Positions 44,379 to 55,930 of a stretch of 64,000 nucleotides of DNA are shown in pieces; the first letter of the stretch is position 1, and every line of letters begins with the position of its first letter. The translations under genes were made by a program, and so were the position numbers. The notes under the pieces are model-generated. The model was not told the DNA's origin and ran no database searches. It saw only the letters and a list, made by a program, of their open reading frames with translations. The stretch is from positions 37,411,001 to 37,475,000 of the forward strand of contig NC_068560.1 in the NCBI RefSeq assembly GCF_022201045.2. The letters are read 5' to 3'. The DNA is from Citrus sinensis. Its lineage: Eukaryota > Streptophyta > Magnoliopsida > Sapindales > Rutaceae.

Positions 44379-46115
44379 ATGGAAACTCAACAGCAGCAGC
44401 AGCAGCAGCAGGCTGCAGCAGCTTTGAAGTCAAGATTCAAACGTGTTTGTGTTTTCTGTGGTAGCAGCCCTGGCAAGAGTCCTAGCTACCAGCTTGCTGC
44501 TATTCAGCTCGGCACACAACTGGTTATCCATCCACTTTCAGCTTTTGTTATACGTCCTTCTTTCTGGAATCCAAGCTTTTCTGTTCTCCGTCTTCATAAT
44601 TGAATTTGAAAAAACTCAACCCTTTTTCTTTCTCCCCCCCATTTTTCCCGAAATTGAAGTTAGTGCTTGGCTTCTGCTTTTGATTTAGTACTGTAACCTA
44701 GCTAGCTATCTCTATTTGTTCTGCTTTTCCGGGAACGGAAAGAGCCGGGGATCAGATTAATGTTTTTTTTTTTTTTTCCAATCAGTATGTATATAAGTGG
44801 AAAATTACGGGTTTTTTTTTTTTTTCAATTAAACACGTTACTGAAATTATAAAATAATTACACTTGCAGGTTGAAAGGAACATTGACTTGGTTTATGGAG
44901 GTGGTAGCATTGGGTTGATGGGTCTTGTTTCCCAAGCTGTTTATGACGGTGGTCGCCACGTGTTAGGGTATGCAAATGCAACCCTTTAATTTCCTTCTCT
45001 CTCCCTAATATTATTCTTTGTCACAAGCCACAACCACAAAGCAGAGGAATTCTAATTGTGGTTTTTTCTCTTTTCTTTTTCCTCCTGCAGAGTAATTCCT
45101 AAGACTCTTATGCCCCGTGAGGTAACAAATTAATACCATAAAAGAGTTCAGTTTCATGTGAAGACATCAATCACATGAAACAAAATTATTAAGTTAAATT
45201 TTAATCGTAATAAGTTAGCTGGAGGGATATGTGCGCGCGCGCGCGCGCGTTTTCGGTATTAATATTAATTTACATATATAATTAAATTAATTAATATGTA
45301 ATTTGCATAAAATTTCAGATAACCGGAGACACAGTGGGAGAAGTGAAGGCTGTATCAGGCATGCACCAACGCAAAGCTGAAATGGCTCGTCAAGCTGATG
45401 CATTTATTGCTCTGCCAGGTACGTACTCACGTACTTTCAACAAACTTTTTTCTGTTGAATTATGTTATTTAGTAACCGTAGCTTTAATGGCTAGCTGTAC
45501 GTATAACTCACTCTACAGGTGGCTATGGAACTCTCGAAGAACTCTTGGAAGTAATCACTTGGGCTCAGCTAGGTATCCATGATAAACCGGTAATTGTTTT
45601 TTAAGTCAACATTCCTTTCAGAAAACCAATATATATATAATTTCTTCATTTTAATTCAAAGCCGCTAATCAAAATTAGAAAAAAAAAAAAATTGATTGAG
45701 ATTCGTTGCCATTTTTGGTTACAGGTGGGGTTGCTGAACGTTGATGGATATTACAACTCGCTTTTATCGTTCATAGACAAGGCTGTTGATGAAGGTTTCA
45801 TAGCACCGGCTGCCCGATATATTATTGTTTCTGCCCAAACTGCCCATGAATTAATCTGCAAGCTTGAGGTATTTTTTTTTTTTTTTTTTTTGGTTATTTT
45901 CATTTTCTGTTTTGAACCAATAAAAGTCGCACACGTCTGCACACGTGAAACACAACCTTTGGGTGGCAATCAAAACAGTCAAAAGCAGTCAACTGATCGG
46001 AGCCGTTCATTTCCATCAGGAATATGTTCCCAAGCATTCTGGGGTGGCATCCAATCTAAGCTGGGAGATGGAGCAACAGTTGGGCTACACAAATAAGTCA
46101 GACATAGCTCGTTGA
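44379..46115 (+). CDS. LOG: LOG: cytokinin riboside 5'-monophosphate phosphoribohydrolase (7 exons)
   Basis: Releases active free-base cytokinins from their nucleotides in one step. Exons: 44379-44522, 44870-44967, 45091-45121, 45319-45418, 45519-45589, 45725-45868, 46020-46115; frames join without a stop to give 227 residues, normal for LOG proteins. It starts [15 protein letters not shown], an unusual polyQ/polyA lead, then the conserved [31 protein letters not shown] and the signature PGGYGTLEE (residues 124-132, split by an intron within its first Gly codon), with the conserved Arg/Lys of [13 protein letters not shown]. The end [21 protein letters not shown] is typical of the LOG1/3 group; the exact paralogue is not resolved. 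Intron 3 holds a (GC)n tract. Confidence 0.95.
45231..45250. repeat. Alternating GC/GT tract in LOG intron 3
   Basis: Twenty bases of strictly alternating purine-pyrimidine (gt followed by (gc)8-9 and gt), the kind of sequence that can adopt Z-DNA. It is rare in this AT-rich region. Confidence 0.85.
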
Positions 46116-46832
46116 CTTGGATCATCAAGTGTAGTAATTAACGCATGATGGAGGATTCATGACCGTTAGATTTTAGCAAATCTTTATACAACAAACACAA
46201 CCTTTGTAGATGCGAGCTCCAGAGACGAGTCACAAGCGTCACCACAGTTATTATTTTAATTGTACAGATATGGACCACGCTGTGTTATTATTATTTATTT
46301 TTATTTATTTTCTTGTTTTGTAATCTGATCTGAATAAACGAGGCCGGTGATTTTGTTACAAGTTTAAAGTATTTTACATGCCAGTGTTACCAATTTTGTA
46401 GCGTGTATATTTGATCTTTATTTATTTATTTTTTTGAATTGATGGGTTGTTATGAACTGCTTTCATCTCAAAGAGATTGACCGGGACAGAAAGAGGAAAA
46501 TAGAAATATAAAACTATATTACCAAAAATTATGATGTAATTGAATAATATCTTAAGGGATAATGTCACATGATGTTTTATTATTAATTACAATTTCAATA
46601 TCATTCACAAGGCGCTATAGCATAGCACTATATAGATAATTGCTGACAACAACATAGTTGTGGTGGACAATATTACTCATTAGAGCATTTCGGAAAGCAA
46701 AGTGCATTGTATTCATGGTTGCTCGTAGATTTATTTACTTAATTATTTTTTCATTTCAAGCCTAATTCAAAAACTGTATATGGGTTTGGGGGCCGACGGC
46801 ACTGGAGACTTTAAAAAAGTTTTAGGAGAGTC
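46116..46832. other. LOG 3' flank
   Basis: LOG 3' UTR in the first 200-300 bases (AATAAA-like 'gaataaa' near 46332), then AT-rich spacer with no recognised feature. Confidence 0.5.
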
Positions 46833-47070
46833 TTTATTTATTTATTTTTTTAATATTAATTACACATCAAATTATTATATTATTACATTAAATTTTATAA
46901 AATACATATTCAGATAAATAATTCTCACAATAAAAAATATCTTTACTCTATTCATATTTTATAAATGAGAAGTGCTTACGAATATTTTAACCCCGTATTG
47001 TGGAGGCTTAAACCACTGTGTGAGAGCAGCGCAGCAGCTCAACCATTCAGCCATTTTATTTATTTATTTT
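46833..47070 (-). mobile_element. Diverged SINE, minus strand
   Basis: Read on the minus strand from about 47054: box A-like ATGGCTGAATGGTTGA (complement of 47039-47054) and box B-like GGTTTAAGCCTCC (complement of 47002-47014), then an AT-rich body and a T-rich tail near 46849. Flanks share tttatttatttatttt (46833-46848 and 47055-47070), a plausible but low-complexity duplication. The box B is related to the SINE at 6161-6493; the body is more diverged. Confidence 0.62.
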
Positions 47071-47672
47071 ATCTATTGATTGAGGTACTTCATAGAGCAT
47101 ACAATACACACGTCATTTTTTTTTGGTTTGGCCCCCGGTTTTTGCGTGGTTAGAAGACACATGTCCTGGACCGGAACACGAGGACAATGACCAAATGCCT
47201 CGTGTGCAAGAGAAAGGAAGAAAAACAATGGTGGGCAGAAAAGTGGTCAGTGCTTTTACTTTAATGGAGTTGGATAGGGCATAGGTGTACTGTGCTTGTT
47301 AGCTTTGATTCGTACAAATTTGAATATGGATTTTGCCTTTTTCTTAACCTGGGCTCTGACTGGAAGTTGGGATCCAAAAGGAGCTAACCATTATTGAATT
47401 CCCATGCTTATCGAGCACCTTTTGTCATCTGAATTCTTCTTTCGGATAAGCATCATTTTGAAACTTGAAAGCGTCACGTGAGAGTCGTGTATTCATCTCT
47501 TTACACTTTAGCGTGTAAGAGGGTGTGAAAACACACAACACAAATGAGAGAAACTATGCTTGATGAACGACCCACCAAAGCTTGGTTGCTGTTTATGAAC
47601 AATTGCCTTTCTTCTTAAGTTTATTTGTTGGATTTTTTTTAATTAAAAATTAAAATGCACTATTGCCTAATG

Positions 47673-47705
<33 letters not shown>

Positions 47706-48118
47706 AAAGATTTACTGGCATATAATAAGAATTATAAGATACAAAGAATATATATTTATATAATCCACTTCTAATAAGAATAAAAAACACAGAAAAACAC
47801 AATTATACATTATCAGGACAGACAGCAATATTCTTCTTATCTTTTAGTTTATCCCTTATTTTCATCTTTAATGGAATATTACTCTCATGTATATACTAGG
47901 CGAGTGTACACAGTACACAATAGATTTTGCTACAGACAGCTAATAATACATAAGGTTTACATTCTCCACAAACAATAGAAACGATGGGTGCAGCTGAGCA
48001 AACAACCCCACACATTGGAACTCACACTCACCGTGTAAAGCACATTAATTTGAAACAAAATTTTAATCACACATGCACCTACATACGAAAAAAAAATATA
48101 ATATATACTAAGGTTATT
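47071..48118. other. Intergenic; (CT)n microsatellite
   Basis: Non-coding spacer and the 3' UTR of the GH9 gene on the right. It contains an uninterrupted (CT)n run at 47672-47698 followed by T8. No gene recognised. Confidence 0.5.
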
Positions 48119-49009
48119 TTAGGTGAAAGATTGAACTGCAGAAGAGGTGGTGACCAGACTTGATAGGAGGCCAACAATTACAGCACCATTGTATGTGCTT
48201 GGTTCTGCTTGCATTGAGTTATTCCGAGAATCAATGTATGTTTCATTTAGGAAAGGCCCGCCCACAAGGCCTCCAACAGCTACATTGGGGTTGGGTTTCT
48301 TTGAGTCAAGCCACTTGAAGCCATCTCTGCAGCCAGTCGTTGCATCGGCTGGGATCGAAGCTCCCCGATGGTGCACATATTGTGGGTATTTCTTTCCATA
48401 CCCCACAAGAAAGCTCATCTTCAAGGGATTGTTTCCAAGAATATAATCTGCCTGGCAAAAATAAAAAGAAAAAAAAGTCACTTGCCTTACCAGGTAGGTA
48501 AACATTGAGACTTCTTAACGTAGTATCTAGAGCATCTCTGCTAACTACATCTCATAAATAATGGATAGAGATACCTGATCTTTGGCAAAGTCCCGAAGGT
48601 CTGATGGTTTGAAAGAATGCCCATCACACGTCAGCTCTGCAGTTCGTGATGTAAGCATGTAATCACTGTATACAGCAGCCAAGAATGCTGAAGCAACAGG
48701 ATGCTGCAGTGAGTTCCATTCACTGACCCATATAAGACCACCTGCATTAAAGAAAATAGACAGTAAACATTAAACAATAAGTAACCCTAAAAATAAAGAT
48801 GAAGACAGAATTTCATGAATTCCCTTTAAGTTGCCCTAAATGGATAAGCCACCCTGCAGCACATTAAATTCTGGCCACTAAATCTAGCATCCAAATCTAG
48901 AGACATTTGCAAACAATATCTAAATAAGTTGAAAATGGTGCTTTTCTCAATGGAGTGGAAGTGCAGGTTATAAGGAACAGTTTCTATACATTGATTCACC
49001 AAAATAAAC

Positions 49010-49040
<31 letters not shown>

Positions 49041-51271
49041 AAAAGAAAGCTTTATCCTTACTCTCTGTTCTGCTGGTTGTGGCCGTTGGAGATTTTGGTA
49101 AAAGGCCGCACATAACAGCCTCAGCTGTTTTTCTATACATTCGAAGGCCAGAGTTGCCAGAGATGTCCTTACCACTAAAGAAGCTTAGCCTGGATAACAA
49201 GACCTGAAATATAAATGCAAAATTGCAAACAGAGTTCAGGAGTAGAATAAGATTCTCTAAATTATAGGTTGAGGTCTCGGTCAGATTTAACTTTGTCGAT
49301 AGTATTTTTTGGGAAGAGAGTCACATTGCTGTGTCATTCAGCTAGAACAGGGAAAATCAAGCCAATATAATAATCTTTCTTAAGTGGCAGGCTATCTGAT
49401 GGTTGCATAAATAAATCTGAAAATTACAATTTCAACCACCATGCATGCAGTACATCACCACAGTCTCCAGTCATGGGAAAGTATATACAGAATGGAAGTT
49501 CTCAATAAATGGACAGCAACATCAATCAGCTAAACTGGGGATATCTTTCTGACCAGATCAACAACATTCACTTTGCATGTCACTGAAAACTTTGATACAT
49601 CTCATGGTTAGCAGATTCTATAGTTTGAATATCCACTAATAGGAATCCCATCAATCTATCGAGTCTTAGAGGCTAGATGATTCTGTAAATCAGACTTTAT
49701 CAGATAACTAAAATATAGGACCAAAGACAATTCATCTAGTTGGGCTATACCAAAGGCATAAAGCTTTGAATTAATAACTTCCAGGCATTATTAACTAAAG
49801 GCCGAATTACAAAAATGAAGCACCAAGAGATTGAGTCATCAATACCTTTTGAAGCTTAGCATGCATTAGAAACATTCACTATGTAGCTATTTAAAGCAAT
49901 CAGCATCTAAATCTTAAGCCTGCAAAAGGGAAAGATACCTGGGTTCCTGCAAGCTTGTTATCCCAACTAAACCAGGATGGACTACCCCAGTTAGCAAAGT
50001 CTTTTCCATTTTTTCCAGACACATATTGAAGGTAAGAATGATCCCCTGTTGCATGATAGAGCCAGCTAGCTGCCCATAAGAGCTCATCTCCATAACCTGT
50101 TGAATTGTAAAAATTCTGGACTTGGGGAATGCTGACACTGTATGAACCTCTATGATTGTCTGCAAAGTTAAACAATTGCTGGGCATGCTTAAGTAGCGAA
50201 CTTGAATAAGTAGAGTCACTCTTCTTAAACACTAGAGACGCCGAAGCCATGGCGGCTGCAGTTTCAGCTGCAACCTCTGTTCCAGGAAAGGATGTGTTGA
50301 CCTGAGTGAGTGGTCTCTCTTCAGTCATGCTTTCAGGTCTTTCCCAACATTTGTGGTCCTTATCAGGATTGCCCACCTGCCAAATATTATAGTTACAACA
50401 TAAGACATACTTCAAGGCTTGATTCCTACATCAAATGAATTCTGCAGGACACAGGGTACACGCTTTAGGATACTAGAATACCCACAAGACAACCAATCAA
50501 TTGGGTATATAGACTATCCCGATTTAAAACTACAGATTTCTTTTTTAAGAAACTATACACAGACAACAAGAGGAGGCAGAAAATCGCAAGAACATACAAA
50601 AACACTATGAGAAACAGAAATAATCATGAACAGAAGCCAAAGAATGTAGCAACCTGAACAATAAGGACATTCTCTTTGGGATGAGCACTGATAAGATAAT
50701 CAGTGATCCACTTGAGAGAATCCTGAGCTGGTTGCAACTGATCCACAACGTCCATCTGATCTCCATACTCAAGGATGGCCCACGACAACACAGTCGCAGT
50801 AAAAGCCATCGGAAACCCAAACTTCATATGATCCCCAGCATCATACATGCCTTTTGTGAGATCCAAACCCATGTCTCTTCCATCTTTAAGAGCCGAATCC
50901 CCTCTCCATGATATCTTATTATTCACTAACTTTCCCGCTGCAACCAAAAAAATAGATACAAGAAAGAAAAATCAATCAAATAGTCGTTGAAATTTTATTT
51001 TTAAACAATAGAAACAAAATAAACAGTTGAGCAACCTATAACAAACGTTTCGGTACATACATTTTTGTACGTCGAAGAACTGCATTGCGACTTTGAGGGC
51101 TTCAGCATACTTTTTCTCGACGGCGCCGGGGGGACCGGGAACCGGAGCCGGTTTATCAGAGTGACTTGTTTTCTTTTTAATAGTGTAAACAATTGCGCCA
51201 ACAACTAGAGCCAATAGGACTAGGACCAAGAACCATCCGAAACAACCCTTGGACTTTGATTTCTCCCCCAT
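48119..51271 (-). CDS. GH9B7: Membrane-anchored GH9 endo-1,4-beta-glucanase (endoglucanase 10-like; gene A, 6 exons)
   Basis: Hydrolyses internal beta-1,4-glucan links during wall assembly or loosening. Exons: 51271-51061, 50937-50654, 50376-49939, 49203-49062, 48741-48575, 48451-48119; all GT-AG, 524 residues. A short basic cytosolic tail (MGEKSKSKG) is followed by one membrane helix (about residues 11-31, WFLVLVLLALVVGAIVY), a Pro-rich linker and the GH9 domain, giving a type II protein with the catalytic domain in the apoplast or Golgi lumen. The catalytic DAGD is at D103/D106; YVHHRGASIPADATTGC and the C-terminal acid motif DSRNNSMQAEPSTYN are intact. The N-terminal layout matches Arabidopsis At1g75680 (GH9B7). 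Tandem partner of gene B (52308-54431), same strand, 1036 bp apart. Confidence 0.94.
49009..49044. repeat. Poly(C)22-poly(A)14 in GH9 gene A intron 4
   Basis: A run of about 22 C followed directly by 14 A on the plus strand, so the transcript has T14 then G22. It lies 18 nt downstream of the exon 4 donor (exon end 49062). Confidence 0.85.
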
Positions 51272-52307
51272 TTTAACACAATGCCGTCAAGTTCTCAGAT
51301 CTAAATCTAACTCAAAATGCCGGCATTGGGTGAAGAGAGTAAGAGCTTTGTGCGTAGGGTCTTCAAACGGTGAAAAACGCAGCACCGTATTTCTCTCTAG
51401 TGGGTGAAATGTGAGTGGTAAGAAGCTTAATTTGGCTGCTGAATCAGTTTAGCAAATTCTCTAATACAATACAATTGAAGCAGCTGGGTCTGGGACAAAT
51501 CAGATCGTCAATTTTCTTTAATTTCTTTGGTCACCGACAAAGGTCAGTCACGCGGGTATATTCGTTATTTTATTTTCCTTTTTCAATCTTTTTAGTGAGA
51601 TGATTTGTTGCGGAAGAAACGGATATTAATCACTGCTTGGATTCTGGGAAGCGAGAGGACTCGTGCCAGCCGTTGATCTTGAAATGGGACCCGATTGATT
51701 TCAACTGTTGAACTGGCCACCGACAGGTGTGATATTGTGCCTTTTTTCTTAGATCTGAATGAGTTTTTCAAGCTAACTGATATTAGTGGCGGGAAGTGGT
51801 TGGTACAGATGCAGTGTCAGCATCCGGGACTTGGACCACTTAAAGAAGGGCCATTTTTAATATGATTCATCATTAATGGGTCTCAGCTGACTGAATGCCC
51901 ATCGACAAGGACCGTGAGTTCAGCCCAACCCCCCAACGACGATTGGGCTTGACGGCTCTTCACACGCTAGTCGTAGGACGTTGTGGAGGTCAAGCTCTTT
52001 TGTTTTATTAATTTTCCAGAAATATTCTTTTGAAATTATTCGTGATTTAGGAAGGATAAAATTCGAGGTCTAGATCATGAATACTTGAATAGCACACCTC
52101 GTATGTCTAATTTACAATATGAACGGTGTGGATGTACCTTACACTTAATCTAAGGTAGCAAGACCTGTAAGATGAAAAAAAAGTTTATCCAACAGTTAAT
52201 TACATACCTACTTTTCAAAGAATTGGAAGAACTTTTTCTTTGTGAAAGAAGGCCATTTTGACAACCTCACAAGTAAAATATAATACACAGCTGATTATAT
52301 TTTACTT
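51272..52307. other. Spacer between the two GH9 genes
   Basis: Leader and promoter of GH9 gene A and 3' UTR of gene B. No further gene: a 62-codon frame at 51415-51603 has no motif. No transposon ends seen. Confidence 0.55.
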
Positions 52308-54017
52308 CTAACCTAAGGATGTGACTACAGATTGAGAGGAGGTGGCCAGGCTTGAGAGCAGACCAACAAGGAGAGCACTGTTATATGTTGTTGGTTCGCC
52401 TTGCATGCTGTTGTTTCGACTGTCAATGTACGTTTCATTCATAAAAGGTCCGCCCACAAGTGCTCCCGTTGCTTCATTTGGGTTCGGCTTGGTTGATTCG
52501 AGCCACTGGTACCCGTCTTTGCACCCAGTGGTTGCATCAGCTGGGATCGAAGCTCCTCTGTGGTGCACAAATTTTGGGAATTTTTTTGAATACCCAACAA
52601 GATAGCTCATGGAATTGGGGTTGTCGCCCAATACGTAATCAGCCTAATTGATATATAGGTGTCACATTACTTAAAATACAGAACTGATATCCCAACTTTG
52701 TATTATAATTAATGAGTTTACAGCTTACCTGTTTCTTGGCAAATTCACGGAGATCTTCCGACTTGAAAGTTTTTTCATCACATTCAAGATTCTCGTTATC
52801 CGATTTTTCCATGTAATCACCGTATAGACTAGCCAAGAATGCAACAGCTACAGGATGCTGCAGAGCATTCCACTCGGCGATCCATATAAGACCACCTGTT
52901 CATGTTGATAGAAAAATGAAATACAGAATGTTAAATTATGTATAATATATAGTTTCACAATATTGTATGAGCAACAAATTTACCGTTTGTTCTATCACTT
53001 GTGGCAGATGGTGATTCGGGCAGAAGAGTGCACATAAGAGCCTGAGCTGATTTCTGATACTTTGCAAGCTTCGTATTATCCTTGCCATGAAAGAAGTATA
53101 CTCTTGATAACAAAACCTGCCACAGGAATTTCAAAATTATATATATATATATCATCACAATCACAAGTAGCTGAAGTACTAGTCGTGAATATGATTATAA
53201 TTTTCACAAAGGCTAGCTGGAAAATTATATATTATACCTGGACTCCTGCAAGCTTGTTATCCCAACTAAACCAGCTTGGCTTTCCCCAGTCAGCAAACTC
53301 CTCTGCTTCGGACCCAACCACATAGTCTTTATAAATGTTCTCCTGGGTTGCATGATAGAGCCAACTGGCTGCCCACAGGAGCTCATCCCCGTACCCTGTG
53401 GAGTTGTAATACTTCTTTACTTGCGGAAGGCTGACGCTGTAATACTCCCTATATTTGTCAGCAAAAATAAACAATTTTTTAGCATGCTCGAGGAGTTTTG
53501 CCGAATATGGTGGATCACTTTTCTTAAACACCAGAGACGCGGAAGCCAATGCTGCAGCAGTTTCGGCTGCAACATCTGATCCTGGAGCAGTTGTGTTGAT
53601 CTGAAAGAGCGGTTTGTTATCAGTAATGCTTTCAGGCCTTTGCCAACACTTGTGGTCCTTTTCAGCATCGCCAACTTGAACATACAGGACGTTGTCCTTA
53701 GGATGGGCATTAACAAGATAGTCAGTTATCCATTTGACAGAGTCTTTAGCTTTCTGTAACTGGTCAACGCCTTCCATTCCCATCCGCTGCCCACGCTCAA
53801 GAATTGTCCATGACAACATCGTTGCAGTAAAAGCCAGTGGAAATCCAAATTTCACTGCATCGCCCGCATCATACATTCCTTTAGAGAGTTCTAAATCTAC
53901 TTCCTTTCCATCTTTAAGTCCCGAATCCCCTCTCCATTTAATCTGGTTATTCACCAACTTACCGGCTGCAACAGCAGAACTGATCAAATTAACAACACAG
54001 AGTCCTCATTTACGTAT

Positions 54018-54054
<37 letters not shown>

Positions 54055-54431
54055 TAGTTTTCCGATTCAAGATATTAAAGTGCAGGAAAAGTGCGGGAAT
54101 GATTTAAAACTTAAAACGCTTAAATTATATAATTTATGCGTTTTTTTTTAATTTTCTCACGTTTTAACATTTCGGATTAGAACATTTTTATAATTATATA
54201 ATTTATGAAACTATGAAAGTAACTATAATTAAATACGGAGAAGAAATTACATTTCTGAATATCGAAGAATTGCATTGCGATTTTTAGGGCAGCAACGTAA
54301 TTGTGTTTGTGTGATTCAGACGGTTCGACTCCTTTTTTATTCATTGATTTTGCCGCAAAAAGAATACCGCCCACAATCGCACCTGCTATAATCGTTACGA
54401 GGAGACATACGCAAATTGGCTTGCAAGCCAT
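52308..54431 (-). CDS. Membrane-anchored GH9 endo-1,4-beta-glucanase, tandem paralogue (gene B, 5 exons)
   Basis: Exons: 54431-54251, 53965-53238, 53116-52984, 52895-52729, 52643-52308; 514 residues with an intact frame. I start at ATG 54431 (MACKPICVCLL); the open frame extends two codons further but only to a GTG. One membrane helix lies near residues 7-28 (CVCLLVTIIAGAIVGGILF), then the GH9 domain with DAGD at D93/D96, YNSTGYGDELLWAASWLYHAT, VHHRGASIPADATTGC and DSRNNSMQGEPTTYN, so the catalytic residues are kept. In place of His after DAGD it has Ala (DAGDAVKFGF), tolerated elsewhere in GH9. Its exon 2 equals exons 2 and 3 of gene A joined: one intron is exactly absent; all other intron positions and phases agree. 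Confidence 0.94.
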
Positions 54432-54860
54432 TTTCACAAAATTTCGCCGTCTTTATTTTTTCTCTAATTTGGTCTCTTAAAAAGAGAAGGAAAAGAAAGA
54501 AAAGAAAAAAACTCTGAATCCGAGAAAAAGTTCAGGCATTAAGGTTCTGATCAGAACCTTAAGCCGATTCTTCACAGTTTTGTTTGACGAGTAAACGTGT
54601 CCAGTAACAAGCTTGATCTGGCTTAAAAATTAAGTTACTAGAGTCTAATTAAGGAGAGACGCAGCTGGCTCTTCGCTAAAATTCGGTGGTTCATAGCCTC
54701 GCTACAAGACATTTGCGCAGGGAAACTTCTGTTTTTTCTGTTACTTTTTCACCAAATGACCTAAATGCCTCTGAAGCTTTTTTCAATTATAGGTACGTGA
54801 TTTGGGCGAGAAGGATTATGGACGTTGACTGCGTCAAAGGAGGTCACTCATATATATTAA
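54432..54860. other. Promoter region of GH9 gene B
   Basis: Leader and promoter of gene B on its 5' side. It includes a near-palindrome aaggttctgatcagaacctt at 54540-54559. No gene. Confidence 0.5.
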
Positions 54861-55046
54861 TATGAGTGCTACTATTTATCCCGAATTTTAACTCCGAATT
54901 TACGTCTCGAAAGCTAAAATACACCGTTTGGTTTGGTAAGGGAAAGTGAAAAGTAAATAAAATCAAATGAAACGGTGCGTTTTGGTTTTTAGGGCGTAAA
55001 TTCGGAGCCAGAATTCAAGATAAATAGTTTTTTCCTATTCATATAC
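54861..55046. mobile_element. Foldback (MITE-like) element
   Basis: Two long complementary arms: the left arm actatttatcccgaatttta..ctccgaatttacg..aaaatacaccgttt (about 54871-54929) pairs with the right arm aaacggtgcgttttggtttt..cgtaaattcggag..ataaatagt (about 54970-55028), leaving a loop of roughly 40 nt. No coding frame. I could not define a clean target-site duplication, so superfamily and exact ends are open. Confidence 0.65.
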
Positions 55047-55762
55047 CGGCAGCTGGGTCGAGCCACTGGTCAAGGATTTGTGCATAAAAAAAGACAAATA
55101 TTTTTGGCAAGTCCTGCCATTGATTTATCAGTGTATCAAGTTTTATGCTTACATTTTCTTTGTCAAATGACCGGTTACAATTTTTAAATACCTAAATTCA
55201 AGGTAGACAGTGAAAAAGGTATTGATGTAATCGAACACTTGAAATATTTAGTGAAATTTTTTTAAAAATAGAAAAAAAGTAATTTGTTGTAATGTGAACT
55301 TCGAGCCGACGGTCGAGTAACGTGGACTTGAAAATTTTGAAAAACTAAAAATAAAAATTTGCTGCCTACATTTAAGTAAGCATATTTAATAAAGACAAAG
55401 TGAAGTGATTCATCTTTGGTGGTTAATTATCAAAATCCGAAAATTCGAGTGACAAAAGCATGAATTATGAGGTCAATTTTCTTGATAAATTTATTCAGTC
55501 AACTGATCTTTTAAATACCAAAATCCGAGTGGCGGTCAAATTTTGCTGGCTAAATGGATACCATTGATGATCGTTTTTTTTTTTTTTATTCACTCCATCA
55601 AACGCATTTGACGGAGAAAAACAAAAAAGCGTATCTACGCTGTTTCAATTATAATCTGTACTTGTTGATGGAGACACGTTGCATGTGATTGACTTCTCCT
55701 AATTAAATTAAGGGCGACTGTACGCCACGAGTCAGTTGAGATACCTGTATATAAAGTTATAT
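55047..55762. other. Intergenic, no gene recognised
   Basis: AT-rich DNA with a T run near 55575-55587. No coding frame or element recognised. Confidence 0.5.
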
Positions 55763-55930
55763 AAATTTTATGGGTCAGGCTACAGTGTAATTGTGTTACC
55801 GTGCTACAATTGCACCAACTGTTTGATCCACTTAAATGAGTGAGGTCCACTTAAATAAGTGGAAATCCAACGGTTTGGTGCAACTGTAGCACGGTACCAC
55901 AGTTGCACCACAGTTTTATCCAAATTTTAT
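55763..55930. mobile_element. Mutator-type MITE, copy 2
   Basis: A 150-bp non-coding element at 55772-55921. The left end gggtcaggctacagtgtaat and the complement of the right end (ggataaaactgtggtgcaac) form a long inverted repeat through 'accgtgctac(a)attgcacca'. Exact 9-bp duplications aaattttat lie at 55763-55771 and 55922-55930. Ends and arms resemble the element at 20646-20786 (gggtc..ggct start, gttttatcc end), so the two form one family. Confidence 0.85.

Noticed and set aside
45692-46096. 134-codon frame reading through LOG exon 6 into intron 6
   Set aside because: Only 45725-45868 matches LOG. The rest is intron, with a good donor at 45869 and acceptor before 46020.
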